This document shows, piece by piece, positions 35,002 to 42,918 of a stretch of DNA of 64,000 nt. The position numbers were made by a program, and so were the translations under genes. The stretch comes from Rufibacter psychrotolerans (GTDB lineage: Bacteria; Bacteroidota; Bacteroidia; Cytophagales; Hymenobacteraceae): contig NZ_JAFFJV010000020.1 of the NCBI RefSeq assembly GCF_016924645.1, positions 62,001 through 126,000 of the forward strand, read 5' to 3'. The notes beneath the pieces are model-generated. The model did no database searches. It had not been told where the DNA came from and worked only from the letters and a program-made list of their open reading frames with translations. Positions within the stretch are counted from its first letter, which is position 1; the number at the start of each line of letters is the position of its first letter.

Positions 35002-37179
35002 ATGTTAGTAAAACAAGAATCTTTAAAGAACAAATTAAAGGAAGTTTTCGGCTATAGTCAATTTAGGGGCAACCAGGAAGCGATTATAGAGAACATCATG
35101 GCGGGCAAGAACACCTTTGTGATCATGCCCACCGGTGCCGGAAAATCCCTATGTTACCAGTTGCCGGCCCTGGTAATGGAGGGGACGGCCATTGTTATTT
35201 CACCCCTGATCGCCCTGATGAAGAACCAGGTAGATCAACTGAACGCGTTTGGGGTGAACGCCCAGTTCCTGAACTCCACTTTGTCCAAAGCCGAAATGAA
35301 CAAAGTGAAGAAGGAAACCGTGAGCGGCGAGGTAAAACTCCTGTACGTAGCCCCGGAATCACTGACCAAGGAAGATACCCTTGATTTTCTCAAGCAAGCC
35401 AAGATCTCCTTTGTGGCCATTGACGAGGCGCACTGTATCTCTGAGTGGGGCCATGACTTCAGGCCGGAGTACCGCAAGATCAGGGGCATTATTGACAACA
35501 TAGGCAACCTGCCCATCATTGCCCTTACCGCCACCGCCACGCCCAAGGTGCAACTGGACATCCAGAAGAACCTGCAGATGGACGATGCCTCAGTGTTCAA
35601 GTCCTCGTTTAACCGCACCAACCTGTACTATGAGGTTCGGCCCAAGCACAAGACCAAGAAGCAGCTCATCCAGTACGTGAAGAAACACAAGGGGAAAAGC
35701 GGGATTGTGTACTGCCTGAGCCGCAAGAAGGTAGAGGAGATTGCCGAGCTGCTGCAGGTGAACGACATCAAGGCCCTGCCGTACCACGCCGGCCTGGACG
35801 CCAACGTGCGCATGGCCAACCAGGACGCGTTCCTGAACGAGGACGTGGACGTGATTGTGGCCACCATTGCGTTTGGGATGGGAATTGACAAGCCCGATGT
35901 GCGCTTTGTGGTACACTATGACACGCCAAAATCCATTGAAGGCTACTACCAGGAAACCGGCCGCGGCGGCCGCGACGGACTGGAAGGCAACTGCCTCATG
36001 TTCTACAGCTATGATGACATCATCAAGCTGGAGAAATTCAGCAAAGACAAGCCCGTGACGGAGCGCGACAACTCCAAGCTGCTGTTGCAGGAAATGTCGG
36101 CGTACGCCGATTCAGCGGTGTGCCGCCGCCGGCAGCTGCTGCACTACTTTGGCGAGCACTTTGACAAAGACTGCGGCTTCTGCGACAACTGCGTGCACCC
36201 CAAAGAGAAATTTGAGGCCGAGCAGGAGCTCACATACGCCCTGAAGGCGGTGGTGCAGACCAACCAGCGCTTCGGCATTGACCACCTGGTCAACGTGCTC
36301 ATAGGGCACAAAGAGCAGCACGTGGAAAGCTACGGCCACCACCAGTTGGAGGTGTTTGGCGTGGGCAAGGAGCAGGAGCCCCAGTTCTGGAGCTCGGTGA
36401 TCCGCCAGGCGCTGCTGTTTGATTACCTGGAGAAAGACATCGAGAACTTCGGGACGCTGAAGATCACCCAGAAGGGCGAGAAGTTCATCCAGAGCCCGCA
36501 CGCCATCAAGTTCGCCAAGGACCACAACTTTGACGAGGAAGTACAGCAGGAGGAAGAAAAAGAGGAAACCCAGGCCGCGGCCGGGCATGATGCCGTGCTG
36601 TTTGACCTGCTCAAGGCCCTGCGCAAGAAACTGGCCAAGGAGATGAACCTGCCGCCGTACGTGCTGTTCCAGGATCCCTCCATCAAGGAAATGGCTACTA
36701 CCTACCCTACCACCAAAGAAGACCTGGCGCACATTGCCGGGGTGGGCATGGGCAAGGTGCAGAAGTTCGGGAAACCGTTCCTGGAGCTTATCTCCAAGTA
36801 TGTGGAGGAGAACGACATTGTCACCGCCGCCGATGTGGTGGTGAAAACCACGGTGAACAAGTCTAAACTCAAAATCTACATCATTCAGCAGATTGACAAA
36901 AAGATGGACCTGGAGGAGATTGCCTCTTCCAAAGGCCTTACCATGCCCGAGCTGATTGAGGAGATAGAGCACATCTGCTACTCCGGTACCAAGCTCAACC
37001 TGGACTACTACATCAACGGAGTGCTGGACCAGGAGCGCCAGGAAGAGGTGATGGACTACTTCATGAACGCCACCACCGACAACATGGCCGTGGCCATCAA
37101 GGAGTTGGGCACCGAGGATTATACCGAAGAAGACCTGCGTTTGATGCGTATCAAGTTCCTTTCTAAGTACGCCAACTAG
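35002..37179 (+). CDS. recQ: ATP-dependent DNA helicase RecQ
   Basis: 725 residues from the ATG at 35002; the frame is open far upstream through kdsD, but that extension is antisense to a real gene. Walker A PTGAGKS (43-49), DEAH (141-144), aromatic loop CISEWGHDFRPEYRKI, motif VI QETGRGGRDG. The RecQ zinc module shows C-x-18-C-x2-C-x2-C (from CRRRQ to CGFCDNC). An HRDC-like domain follows (ALRKKLAKEMNLPPYVLFQDPSIKEMA), and then an extra ~110-residue helix-turn-helix-type tail. RecQ unwinds 3'-tailed DNA in recombination and fork repair. A terminator follows. Confidence 0.96.
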   Translation: MLVKQESLKNKLKEVFGYSQFRGNQEAIIENIMAGKNTFVIMPTGAGKSLCYQLPALVMEGTAIVISPLIALMKNQVDQLNAFGVNAQFLNSTLSKAEMNKVKKETVSGEVKLLYVAPESLTKEDTLDFLKQAKISFVAIDEAHCISEWGHDFRPEYRKIRGIIDNIGNLPIIALTATATPKVQLDIQKNLQMDDASVFKSSFNRTNLYYEVRPKHKTKKQLIQYVKKHKGKSGIVYCLSRKKVEEIAELLQVNDIKALPYHAGLDANVRMANQDAFLNEDVDVIVATIAFGMGIDKPDVRFVVHYDTPKSIEGYYQETGRGGRDGLEGNCLMFYSYDDIIKLEKFSKDKPVTERDNSKLLLQEMSAYADSAVCRRRQLLHYFGEHFDKDCGFCDNCVHPKEKFEAEQELTYALKAVVQTNQRFGIDHLVNVLIGHKEQHVESYGHHQLEVFGVGKEQEPQFWSSVIRQALLFDYLEKDIENFGTLKITQKGEKFIQSPHAIKFAKDHNFDEEVQQEEEKEETQAAAGHDAVLFDLLKALRKKLAKEMNLPPYVLFQDPSIKEMATTYPTTKEDLAHIAGVGMGKVQKFGKPFLELISKYVEENDIVTAADVVVKTTVNKSKLKIYIIQQIDKKMDLEEIASSKGLTMPELIEEIEHICYSGTKLNLDYYINGVLDQERQEEVMDYFMNATTDNMAVAIKELGTEDYTEEDLRLMRIKFLSKYAN

Positions 37180-37205
37180 AAATGCGTACCCATGATTAAA
37201 AAATT

Positions 37206-37236
37206 AAAAGCAGGTGGTCATGCACCTGCTTTTTTT
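37206..37236 (+). terminator. Intrinsic terminator of recQ
   Basis: AAAAGCAGGTG (37206-37216) pairs with CACCTGCTTTT (37223-37233), with a T-run continuing. Confidence 0.88.
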
Positions 37237-37260
37237 GTTTCCTTTGTATACGCTTTGTTT

Positions 37261-37292
37261 TTGGCCTGATTTCTGAAATCAAGCCCCAAAAC
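37261..37292 (+). repeat. Short intergenic palindrome copy
   Basis: TTGGCCTGATTTCTGAAATC followed by AAGCCCCAAAAC, between the recQ terminator and purD. Confidence 0.7.
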
Positions 37293-37315
37293 ACCCAAAG
37301 AGCCTTTAATGACCC

Positions 37316-37334
37316 GCCTGAGCCCCGCTCAGGC
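37316..37334 (+). promoter_or_regulatory. Hairpin just upstream of purD start
   Basis: GCCTGAGC-CCC-GCTCAGGC, a perfect 8-bp stem ending 15 nt before the purD ATG. It could affect ribosome access; the function is unproven. Confidence 0.4.
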
Positions 37335-37349
37335 ACAACTCACGCCTGT

Positions 37350-38654
37350 ATGAACGTACTGATAATAGGAGCGGGCGGCCGCGAGCACGCCCTGGCCTGG
37401 AAGATTAGCCAAAGCCCTTACTGCGACAAAATCTATGTGGCGCCCGGCAATGCCGGTACGGCCCAGATTGCCACCAATGTAGACATCTCCATCACCAATT
37501 TTGAGGAGCTTGCCAAGTTTGCCACTGATTTCAACATCATGATGCTGGTGGTAGGCCAGGAGGCCGCCCTGGTAGAAGGTATTGCCGACTACTTCGCGGA
37601 GAAAGAGTACCTGCAACACATTCTGGTGGTGGGACCGCGCAAGGCGGGCGCTCAGTTAGAGGGCAGCAAAGACTTTTCCAAGCAGTTCCTGTTGAAGTAC
37701 GGCATTCCTACGGCCCGTTACCAGACGTTCACCGCCGATACCTATGACCAGGCTCTGGCGTATCTGCAGAACCACCCGTACCCGGTAGTGCTGAAAGCCG
37801 ATGGTTTGGCCGCCGGCAAAGGCGTGGTGATTGCCCAGAATTACGAGGAGGCCAGCTTCACCCTGGCCGGGATGCTCAAGCACAATAAATTCGGCACCGC
37901 CGGAGACAAAGTAGTGGTTGAGGAGTTCCTGCAGGGCATTGAGCTCTCGGCGTTCATCCTGACCGATGGCAAGGAATACGTGCTGCTCCCCGAAGCCAAG
38001 GACTACAAGCGCATTGGCGTGGGCGATGTGGGCTTGAATACCGGTGGGATGGGTGCCGTTTCCCCGGTTCCGTTCGCCGATGAGGCCTTTATGACCAAAG
38101 TGCGGCAGCGGGTAATTGAACCGACCCTGGTTGGATTGCAGCAGGAAGGCATTCCGTACACCGGTTTCCTGTTCATCGGGCTGATGAACTGCAGCGGCGA
38201 CCCGTACGTGATTGAATACAACGTGCGCCTGGGAGACCCCGAGACCGAGGCTATTCTGCCGCGCATCAAATCAGATTTGTTTGAGCTGTTCAAGGCGCTG
38301 CATGACCATGAATTGGGCAAGTTCCAACTGGAGATTGATTCCCGCTCGGCCACTACCATCTTCCTGGTTTCGGGCGGATACCCCGAGGACTACGAGAAAG
38401 GCAAGGAAATCCAGGGCTTAGACAAGGCCTTGCCTGAGAACGTACTTTGTTTCCATGCCGGTACCAAGAAAACCCACGAGGGAACCATTGTGACAGACGG
38501 CGGACGCGTCATTGCCATCACCGGACTGGGCCAGGACATGGAAGAGGCTCTGAGCAAGGCAAACGCCGGAGCGGCGCAGATCAAATGGCAGGGAAGATAT
38601 TTCCGCCAGGACATCGGCTTTGACCTGAAGCAATATCTGGCAGAGCGTTTTTAA
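37350..38654 (+). CDS. purD: Phosphoribosylamine--glycine ligase PurD
   Basis: 434 residues, the usual size. The N-terminal domain begins MNVLIIGAGGREHALAWKI. The ATP-grasp domain shows PVVLKADGLAAGKGVVIA, GDKVVVEEFLQGIELSAFILTDG and NTGGMGAVSPVPF, with the metal-site segment EYNVRLGDPETEAILPRIKSDL. The enzyme forms glycinamide ribonucleotide from phosphoribosylamine, glycine and ATP in purine synthesis. No other pur gene is adjacent. Palindrome copies and a hairpin terminator follow. Confidence 0.97.
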   Translation: MNVLIIGAGGREHALAWKISQSPYCDKIYVAPGNAGTAQIATNVDISITNFEELAKFATDFNIMMLVVGQEAALVEGIADYFAEKEYLQHILVVGPRKAGAQLEGSKDFSKQFLLKYGIPTARYQTFTADTYDQALAYLQNHPYPVVLKADGLAAGKGVVIAQNYEEASFTLAGMLKHNKFGTAGDKVVVEEFLQGIELSAFILTDGKEYVLLPEAKDYKRIGVGDVGLNTGGMGAVSPVPFADEAFMTKVRQRVIEPTLVGLQQEGIPYTGFLFIGLMNCSGDPYVIEYNVRLGDPETEAILPRIKSDLFELFKALHDHELGKFQLEIDSRSATTIFLVSGGYPEDYEKGKEIQGLDKALPENVLCFHAGTKKTHEGTIVTDGGRVIAITGLGQDMEEALSKANAGAAQIKWQGRYFRQDIGFDLKQYLAERF

Positions 38655-38655
38655 G

Positions 38656-38682
38656 GTGATTTCTAGAAAATAAGCCAAAATC
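38656..38682 (+). repeat. Short intergenic palindrome copy
   Basis: GTGATTTCTAGAAAATAAGC followed by CAAAATC, 2 nt after the purD stop. Confidence 0.6.
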
Positions 38683-38703
38683 TTGAAAAGGTGTTTTCCC
38701 GCC

Positions 38704-38728
38704 GTTTTCAGAAAAATAGGGCAAAAAT
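38704..38728 (+). repeat. Short intergenic palindrome copy, right half
   Basis: CGTTTTCAGAAAAATAGGGC followed by AAAAA. It lies 21 nt beyond another copy and runs into the purD terminator stem. Confidence 0.55.
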
Positions 38729-38765
38729 GACAAAGGCCGGCAGAGATGCTGGCCTTTGTCATTTT
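38724..38765 (+). terminator. Terminator hairpin after purD
   Basis: A 19-bp stem (arms 38724-38742 and 38747-38765, one G-T pair) with loop GAGA, ending in TTTT. Confidence 0.75.
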
Positions 38766-38834
38766 CAGCCGGGAGGCAGAAGGTAATCTTTGCGCCGATT
38801 TTTCGTAGAACCAACATCATCAAGTCATAAATCA

Positions 38835-40118
38835 ATGTCTCAACAACCTGACTATACCACCGCCGAAGAAGCCGTAAAACTCATTAAGTCCGGAGACCGC
38901 GTGTTTGTGCACGGGGCAGCCATGACGCCATTGCGCCTGATCAATGCCGTAGCTGCCCGTGGCCCGGAGTTGCAAGACGTGGAGTTCATCCACATGCACA
39001 CCGAGGGGCCTGCGCCCTACACCTACCCAGAACACGCCGGCAGTTTCAAGACCAACGCCTGCTTTGTGGGCGGCAACATCCGGCAGGCGCTCAACGAAGG
39101 CACCGCCGATTACATTCCAATCTTCCTGAGCGAGATTTCCCTGCTTTTCCGCCGGAACATTCTTCCGTTGGATGTGGCCATGGTACAGGTGTCGCCGCCC
39201 GATGCCCACGGGTACTGTACGTTGGGCGCCTCGGTGGATGTGGCCTTGTCGGCGGTGGAGACTGCCAAGATCTTGATTGCCGAGGTAAACCCACGGGTGC
39301 CGCGCACGCACGGTGACGGCATTGTGCACGTAAGTAAGTTCCACGCCAAGGTTTGGGTAGACGAGCCGTTGCCGGCTCACGCCGCGAAAGCCTGCGGTCT
39401 GGTGGAAAGCAAGATTGGGGAACTGGTGGCTTCTTTGGTGGAAGACGGCGCCACCCTGCAGATGGGCATTGGCGGTATTCCCGATGCGGTGCTGCAGCAA
39501 CTGGGCAACCACAAAGACCTGGGCATCCATACCGAGATGTTCTCAGACGGTATCATTCCGCTGGTGGAGAAAGGCGTGATTACCGGAGCCCGCAAGAAGG
39601 TGTTGAAAAACAAGATTGTCTCCTGCTTTGTGAACGGCTCGCAGAAAGTGTTCGATTTCCTGCACGATAATCCGGGCGTGGTGATGAAGGAGACTGTTTT
39701 CACCAATGACACCTCCATCATCCGGCAGAACCCCAAAACCACGGCCATCAACAGCGCTATTGAGGTAGACCTCACTGGCCAGGTCTGTGCCGATAGCATC
39801 GGGACGTACCAGTTCTCGGGTGTAGGCGGCCAGATGGACTTTATGCGCGGCGCGGCCTTGTCAGAAGGAGGGAAGCCCATCATCGCGCTGCCGTCTATCA
39901 CCAACAAAGGCGAATCCAAGATTGTGAACATCCTGAAACCCGGGGCCAGTGTGACTACTACTCGCGCCCACGTTCGCTACATTGTGACAGAATACGGCAT
40001 CGCTGATTTGTACGGCAAAAACCTGCGGCAGCGCGCCAAGGAACTGATCAGGATTGCGCACCCCTCGCACCAGGAGGAACTGGAGCGTTTGGCGTTTGAG
40101 CGGTTCAAGGTACTTTAA
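38835..40118 (+). CDS. Acetyl-CoA hydrolase/transferase-family CoA-transferase
   Basis: 427 residues from the ATG at 38835 (MSQQPDYTTAEEAVKLIKSGDRVFVHGAAMTP). A longer frame to 38790 exists only through a TTG. Family features: GGNIRQALNEGTADYIPIFLSEI, MVQVSPPDAHGYCTLGASVDVALSA, QMGIGGIPDAVLQQL and GIHTEMFSDGIIPLVEKG (catalytic Glu expected in this segment), then GVGGQMDFMRGAALSEGGKPIIALPS. It is most like 4-hydroxybutyrate or acetate:CoA transferases, which exchange CoA between acyl groups using a glutamyl-CoA intermediate. The physiological acid is unknown. A CCTCACAGG hairpin and a terminator follow. Confidence 0.9.
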   Translation: MSQQPDYTTAEEAVKLIKSGDRVFVHGAAMTPLRLINAVAARGPELQDVEFIHMHTEGPAPYTYPEHAGSFKTNACFVGGNIRQALNEGTADYIPIFLSEISLLFRRNILPLDVAMVQVSPPDAHGYCTLGASVDVALSAVETAKILIAEVNPRVPRTHGDGIVHVSKFHAKVWVDEPLPAHAAKACGLVESKIGELVASLVEDGATLQMGIGGIPDAVLQQLGNHKDLGIHTEMFSDGIIPLVEKGVITGARKKVLKNKIVSCFVNGSQKVFDFLHDNPGVVMKETVFTNDTSIIRQNPKTTAINSAIEVDLTGQVCADSIGTYQFSGVGGQMDFMRGAALSEGGKPIIALPSITNKGESKIVNILKPGASVTTTRAHVRYIVTEYGIADLYGKNLRQRAKELIRIAHPSHQEELERLAFERFKVL

Positions 40119-40180
40119 TTGCTGGTTGTTAATTGCTGATTGTTTTCAATGCCACGGTGCGTGCTGTAATGCAAGCGATC

Positions 40181-40215
40181 AAACCTGTGAGGTTTTGAAA
40201 ACCTCACAGGTTTTT
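40181..40215 (+). terminator. CCTCACAGG hairpin, terminator-like
   Basis: AAACCTGTGAGGTTTT (40181-40196) is the exact reverse complement of 40198-40213, and a T-run follows. The same core occurs in the hairpin at 21030-21064, so this may be a dispersed hairpin serving as a terminator. Confidence 0.7.
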
Positions 40216-40220
40216 ACCGT

Positions 40221-40255
40221 TTATAGCCTGTTCCCTGAAAAACACCCTAAAAACA
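40221..40255 (+). repeat. Short intergenic palindrome copy
   Basis: TTATAGCCTGTTCCCTGAAA followed by AACACCCTAAAAACA. It lies between two hairpins and merges into the next stem. Confidence 0.55.
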
Positions 40256-40293
40256 GAACGGCCTGACTTAGAGAAGCCAGGCCGTTCTGTTTT
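40250..40293. terminator. Bidirectional terminator between convergent genes
   Basis: AAAACAGAACGGCCTG (40250-40265) pairs perfectly with 40278-40293 and has T tracts on both strands. It serves the CoA-transferase and bacilliredoxin genes. Confidence 0.85.
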
Positions 40294-40309
40294 ATGAAAA
40301 CGAGGCTGA

Positions 40310-40732
40310 TTAGCAGTAATCTTCAAATGCGCCTTGCAGGTTGTCTACAATGCGGGTTAAGTCATTGCCCTCGATGTGGTGGCGCTCAATCATGTGCACC
40401 AGCTCACCGTCTTTGAACAAGGCGATAGAGGGAGAAGACGGAGGGTAAGGCAGCATGTATTCACGCGCTTTGGCTACGGCTTCGGTTTCCATTCCGGCAA
40501 ACACGGTTACCAGTTTAGAAGGTCTTTGCTCGCTGCTGGCAACGGCCATTTTCAGGGCCGGACGGGCTTTGGCAGCGGCGCAACCACATACAGAGTTAAC
40601 GGCTACCAATACGGTGCCTTCTTTCTGATTTAATACTGCCTCAACTTCTTCAGGCGTCATTAGTTGCTCAAAACCGGCAGAAGTAAGGTCTTCGCGGATA
40701 GGGGCAACCATATATTCAGGGTACATTGCCAT
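40310..40732 (-). CDS. BrxA/BrxB-family bacilliredoxin
   Basis: 140 residues. The redox motif is Cys-Gly-Cys in VAVNSVCGCAAAKARPAL, the hallmark of BrxA/BrxB (YphP/YqiW, DUF1094). The remaining thioredoxin-like segments are TVFAGMETEAVAKAREYMLPYPPSSPSIALFKDGELVHMIERHHIEG. In Firmicutes these proteins remove bacillithiol from mixed disulfides. Bacteroidota members are assumed to act on low-molecular-weight thiol adducts as well. It stands alone, with about 210 nt upstream that holds no clear promoter match. Confidence 0.93.
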   Translation of the reverse strand: MAMYPEYMVAPIREDLTSAGFEQLMTPEEVEAVLNQKEGTVLVAVNSVCGCAAAKARPALKMAVASSEQRPSKLVTVFAGMETEAVAKAREYMLPYPPSSPSIALFKDGELVHMIERHHIEGNDLTRIVDNLQGAFEDYC

Positions 40733-40945
40733 GGGTATGGATGAATTTAGGTGAATTCTGTTTCTGAGGTAAAATTACGAAATCAACCTTAAAACACAGC
40801 GGGCCCTTTTCTGGTTTCCGAAAGGATAGCAATTCTCTTCCCGGAAACTGTAAAAGACTCCTCAAGAGCTGTTTTCTTCTGATTATGAAGGTTTGGGGCC
40901 AAGACTTTAACCAGAGAAGGCTTCTAGCCGAACTTCTTTCTGATA

Positions 40946-42052
40946 TTACTTACCGGGTGAATAGGCCCAGTTCCGGAGAAAGTCTCTGTCAGTCAACGTA
41001 TGGAGAAAGGAAATGATGTCCGTCTTTTCTGCGGCGGAGAGGGGGAGGCCTAAGGAGCCGTCTGGGCGCTTAAAGATAAGGTCTAACGTGGCCGAGGAAA
41101 CCATGCCGTGGGTGTAATGGTCCAACACCTGTGCTAGCGTTTGGAAACGACCATCGTGCATGTAAGGAGCGGTGACGGCCACGTTCCGTAGCGTGGGTAC
41201 CTTGTATTTGCCTACATCCTCCGGGTGTTTCGTGATGCGGCCTTTTCCCCAGGCCATTTGCTCGTGGTCCTCTGGGAAAACAGCGTCTAATCCGTTGTTG
41301 CGGTAACTTTGGTCAGTGAAGAAATCGGTGGCGTGGCAGGGGGCGCAGTGTTGCCGAACCAAGGCTAATCCTCTCAGTTCCGCCGAGGTCAGCATGGCGT
41401 TGGGTTCCTGGCGTGCGTAGTGGTCATACAAAGAATTGCCGCTGATGAGCGTCCGCTGGAATTGCGCCAGGGCCCGCATGATTGAAGATGATGTTATAGA
41501 ATCGGTCCCGAAGGCGGCTTTGAACTGAGGGGCGTAGGAGGAATGGTTTTGCAGTTCCCGGGTCAGTTCTCTGAGGTCCTGCGCCATTTCGTCGGCGTGG
41601 GTGAGTGGCCCTGCCGCCAGGGATTCCAGGTCTTTGGCACCGCCGTCCCAGAACCAGCCCTGGCTCCAGGCCAGGTTCTGCAAGGCCGGTACGTGCCTCC
41701 GCAAAGGTTGCCCGGAAGCTCCCACTGTGGTGAGTGCCAGCCCGTCTGAGAAAGCCTTTTCGGGTTGGTGGCAAGTGGCGCAACTGATCTGGTTATTGCC
41801 GGAGAGAATCGGGTCAAAGAACAATTTCTTTCCCAGCAGCACACCCTCTTTGGTAAACGGATTCCGCTCCGGAAACGGGACAGAGATTCCCAGGTTCGCG
41901 GGTGCAGCCACTGCGTAGCGATTGGGCTCTGGATGATCGGTTTCAACCCCTGATGAGCAGCCCATGATCCAGCAGCCCAGCAACCCTACAAGGCAGCCAA
42001 GTAAAGCAGGCCATCGGCGGAACGCCCAGGAGGAAAACAAGCCCAGCAGCAT
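40946..42052 (-). CDS. Dihaem cytochrome c peroxidase/MauG-family lipoprotein (second copy)
   Basis: 368 residues. The signal sequence ends in lipobox IMGC. Two haem-c sites are present: CATCH (ISCATCHQPEKAFSDG) and CAPCH (QHCAPCHATDFF). The late segment VAVTAPYMHDGRFQTLAQVLDHY is the conserved distal-region motif of bacterial cytochrome c peroxidases and MauG relatives. Such proteins either reduce peroxide or, like MauG and MbnH, oxidise aromatic residues of partner proteins. It starts 4 nt after the stop of the MbnP-like gene, and a paralogue lies on the other side of it, which favours the MbnH-like role. This is inference. Confidence 0.9.
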   Translation of the reverse strand: MLLGLFSSWAFRRWPALLGCLVGLLGCWIMGCSSGVETDHPEPNRYAVAAPANLGISVPFPERNPFTKEGVLLGKKLFFDPILSGNNQISCATCHQPEKAFSDGLALTTVGASGQPLRRHVPALQNLAWSQGWFWDGGAKDLESLAAGPLTHADEMAQDLRELTRELQNHSSYAPQFKAAFGTDSITSSSIMRALAQFQRTLISGNSLYDHYARQEPNAMLTSAELRGLALVRQHCAPCHATDFFTDQSYRNNGLDAVFPEDHEQMAWGKGRITKHPEDVGKYKVPTLRNVAVTAPYMHDGRFQTLAQVLDHYTHGMVSSATLDLIFKRPDGSLGLPLSAAEKTDIISFLHTLTDRDFLRNWAYSPGK

Positions 42053-42056
42053 GGGT

Positions 42057-42815
42057 TTATTTCAGTTGGAACATTTGCCGGATGTTGTCAGCCACCAGGG
42101 CCGCATTGGCTCCGCCCATCACGCTGGAGAACCCCGTAGCGCTCAGGTCAATCACGTTAGGACCACCGAACAAGGTCCTGGTATTGGTGAGCAGGTCCAA
42201 GGTGCGGTTCTCCCCGGTAAGGCCCCAGTTAGAAGGCAGCGCAAGGGTTATGGTGCGGTAATTCGCATCGTGGCCAATGTGGTACAGGAAGTTCTTGAAA
42301 GCACCCTCAGAAGTGTTGAAATACTGCCCTTCGGCTACCAGGAATTTGTAGCCGGTATCCCAGTCCCAGGCCATGTTCTGGTTGGGGTCCAGATCGCCTA
42401 CCTGGTCGGTGGAGTGGTTGCGGGCAGGGTCTACGCCTACGCTGAAGGTAAGCGTGGTATACGTTCCCGCAGGCACATCTGGTAATGTGAAACTCTCCTG
42501 GGTGTGATCAGCGGTGCGTTCAATGAGATGGTAGCTGTTGGGTTCCTCGTAGGTGGTGCCGTCTGGGCGGGTAAGCTTCACATTGCTGATGTAGTACCGG
42601 AAGGCGTTGAACTTTACCCGGTGCCCGTGTGCATTGGTGTACTCCTGTTCCAGCGCGAAAGGCTGCGTGTTAAAGGTGTGCTGAAAAGCCAGCGTGACCT
42701 GGCTAGGCCCGGCGACAGTAGAATCGTCATCATCTGAGCAGCTCCAGGAAAAGAGGGCAAGCACCAGGAGGAAAGCAGCGGAAAGGTTTTTACCAAAAGT
42801 AAAACGTGGCTTCAT
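42057..42815 (-). CDS. MbnP-family lipoprotein
   Basis: 252 residues. The lipoprotein signal ends FSWSC, followed by an Asp-rich stretch (SDDDDS). The body has the MbnP-type features VKFNAFRYYISNVKL, SFTLPDVPAGTYTTLTFSVGVDP and NQNMAWDWDTGYKFLVAEGQYF. In methanotroph MbnP, a tryptophan is converted to kynurenine by the dihaem enzyme MbnH, giving a copper site; the Trp-rich MAWDWDTGY segment is the natural candidate region here. The protein is flanked on the same strand by two dihaem MauG-type genes, 103 nt before it and 4 nt after it. Family assignment is good; copper binding and modification are inferred. Confidence 0.87.
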   Translation of the reverse strand: MKPRFTFGKNLSAAFLLVLALFSWSCSDDDDSTVAGPSQVTLAFQHTFNTQPFALEQEYTNAHGHRVKFNAFRYYISNVKLTRPDGTTYEEPNSYHLIERTADHTQESFTLPDVPAGTYTTLTFSVGVDPARNHSTDQVGDLDPNQNMAWDWDTGYKFLVAEGQYFNTSEGAFKNFLYHIGHDANYRTITLALPSNWGLTGENRTLDLLTNTRTLFGGPNVIDLSATGFSSVMGGANAALVADNIRQMFQLK

Positions 42816-42870
42816 AGTTGTAAGATAGAAAGTGGGGGATTCTGTCTGGTGCGAACGTAGGCTGTTTGCC

Positions 42871-42906
42871 GTTTCAGGTGTAGTTTAGAGAAAACAGGGC
42901 GAAAAC
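42871..42906 (+). repeat. Short intergenic palindrome copy inside the operon
   Basis: CGTTTCAGGTGTAGTTTAGA followed by GAAAACAGGGCGAAAACG. It lies about 13 nt beyond the stop of the first dihaem gene, between two genes of the same strand. Confidence 0.6.
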
Positions 42907-42918
42907 GTGTTTCTTGGC

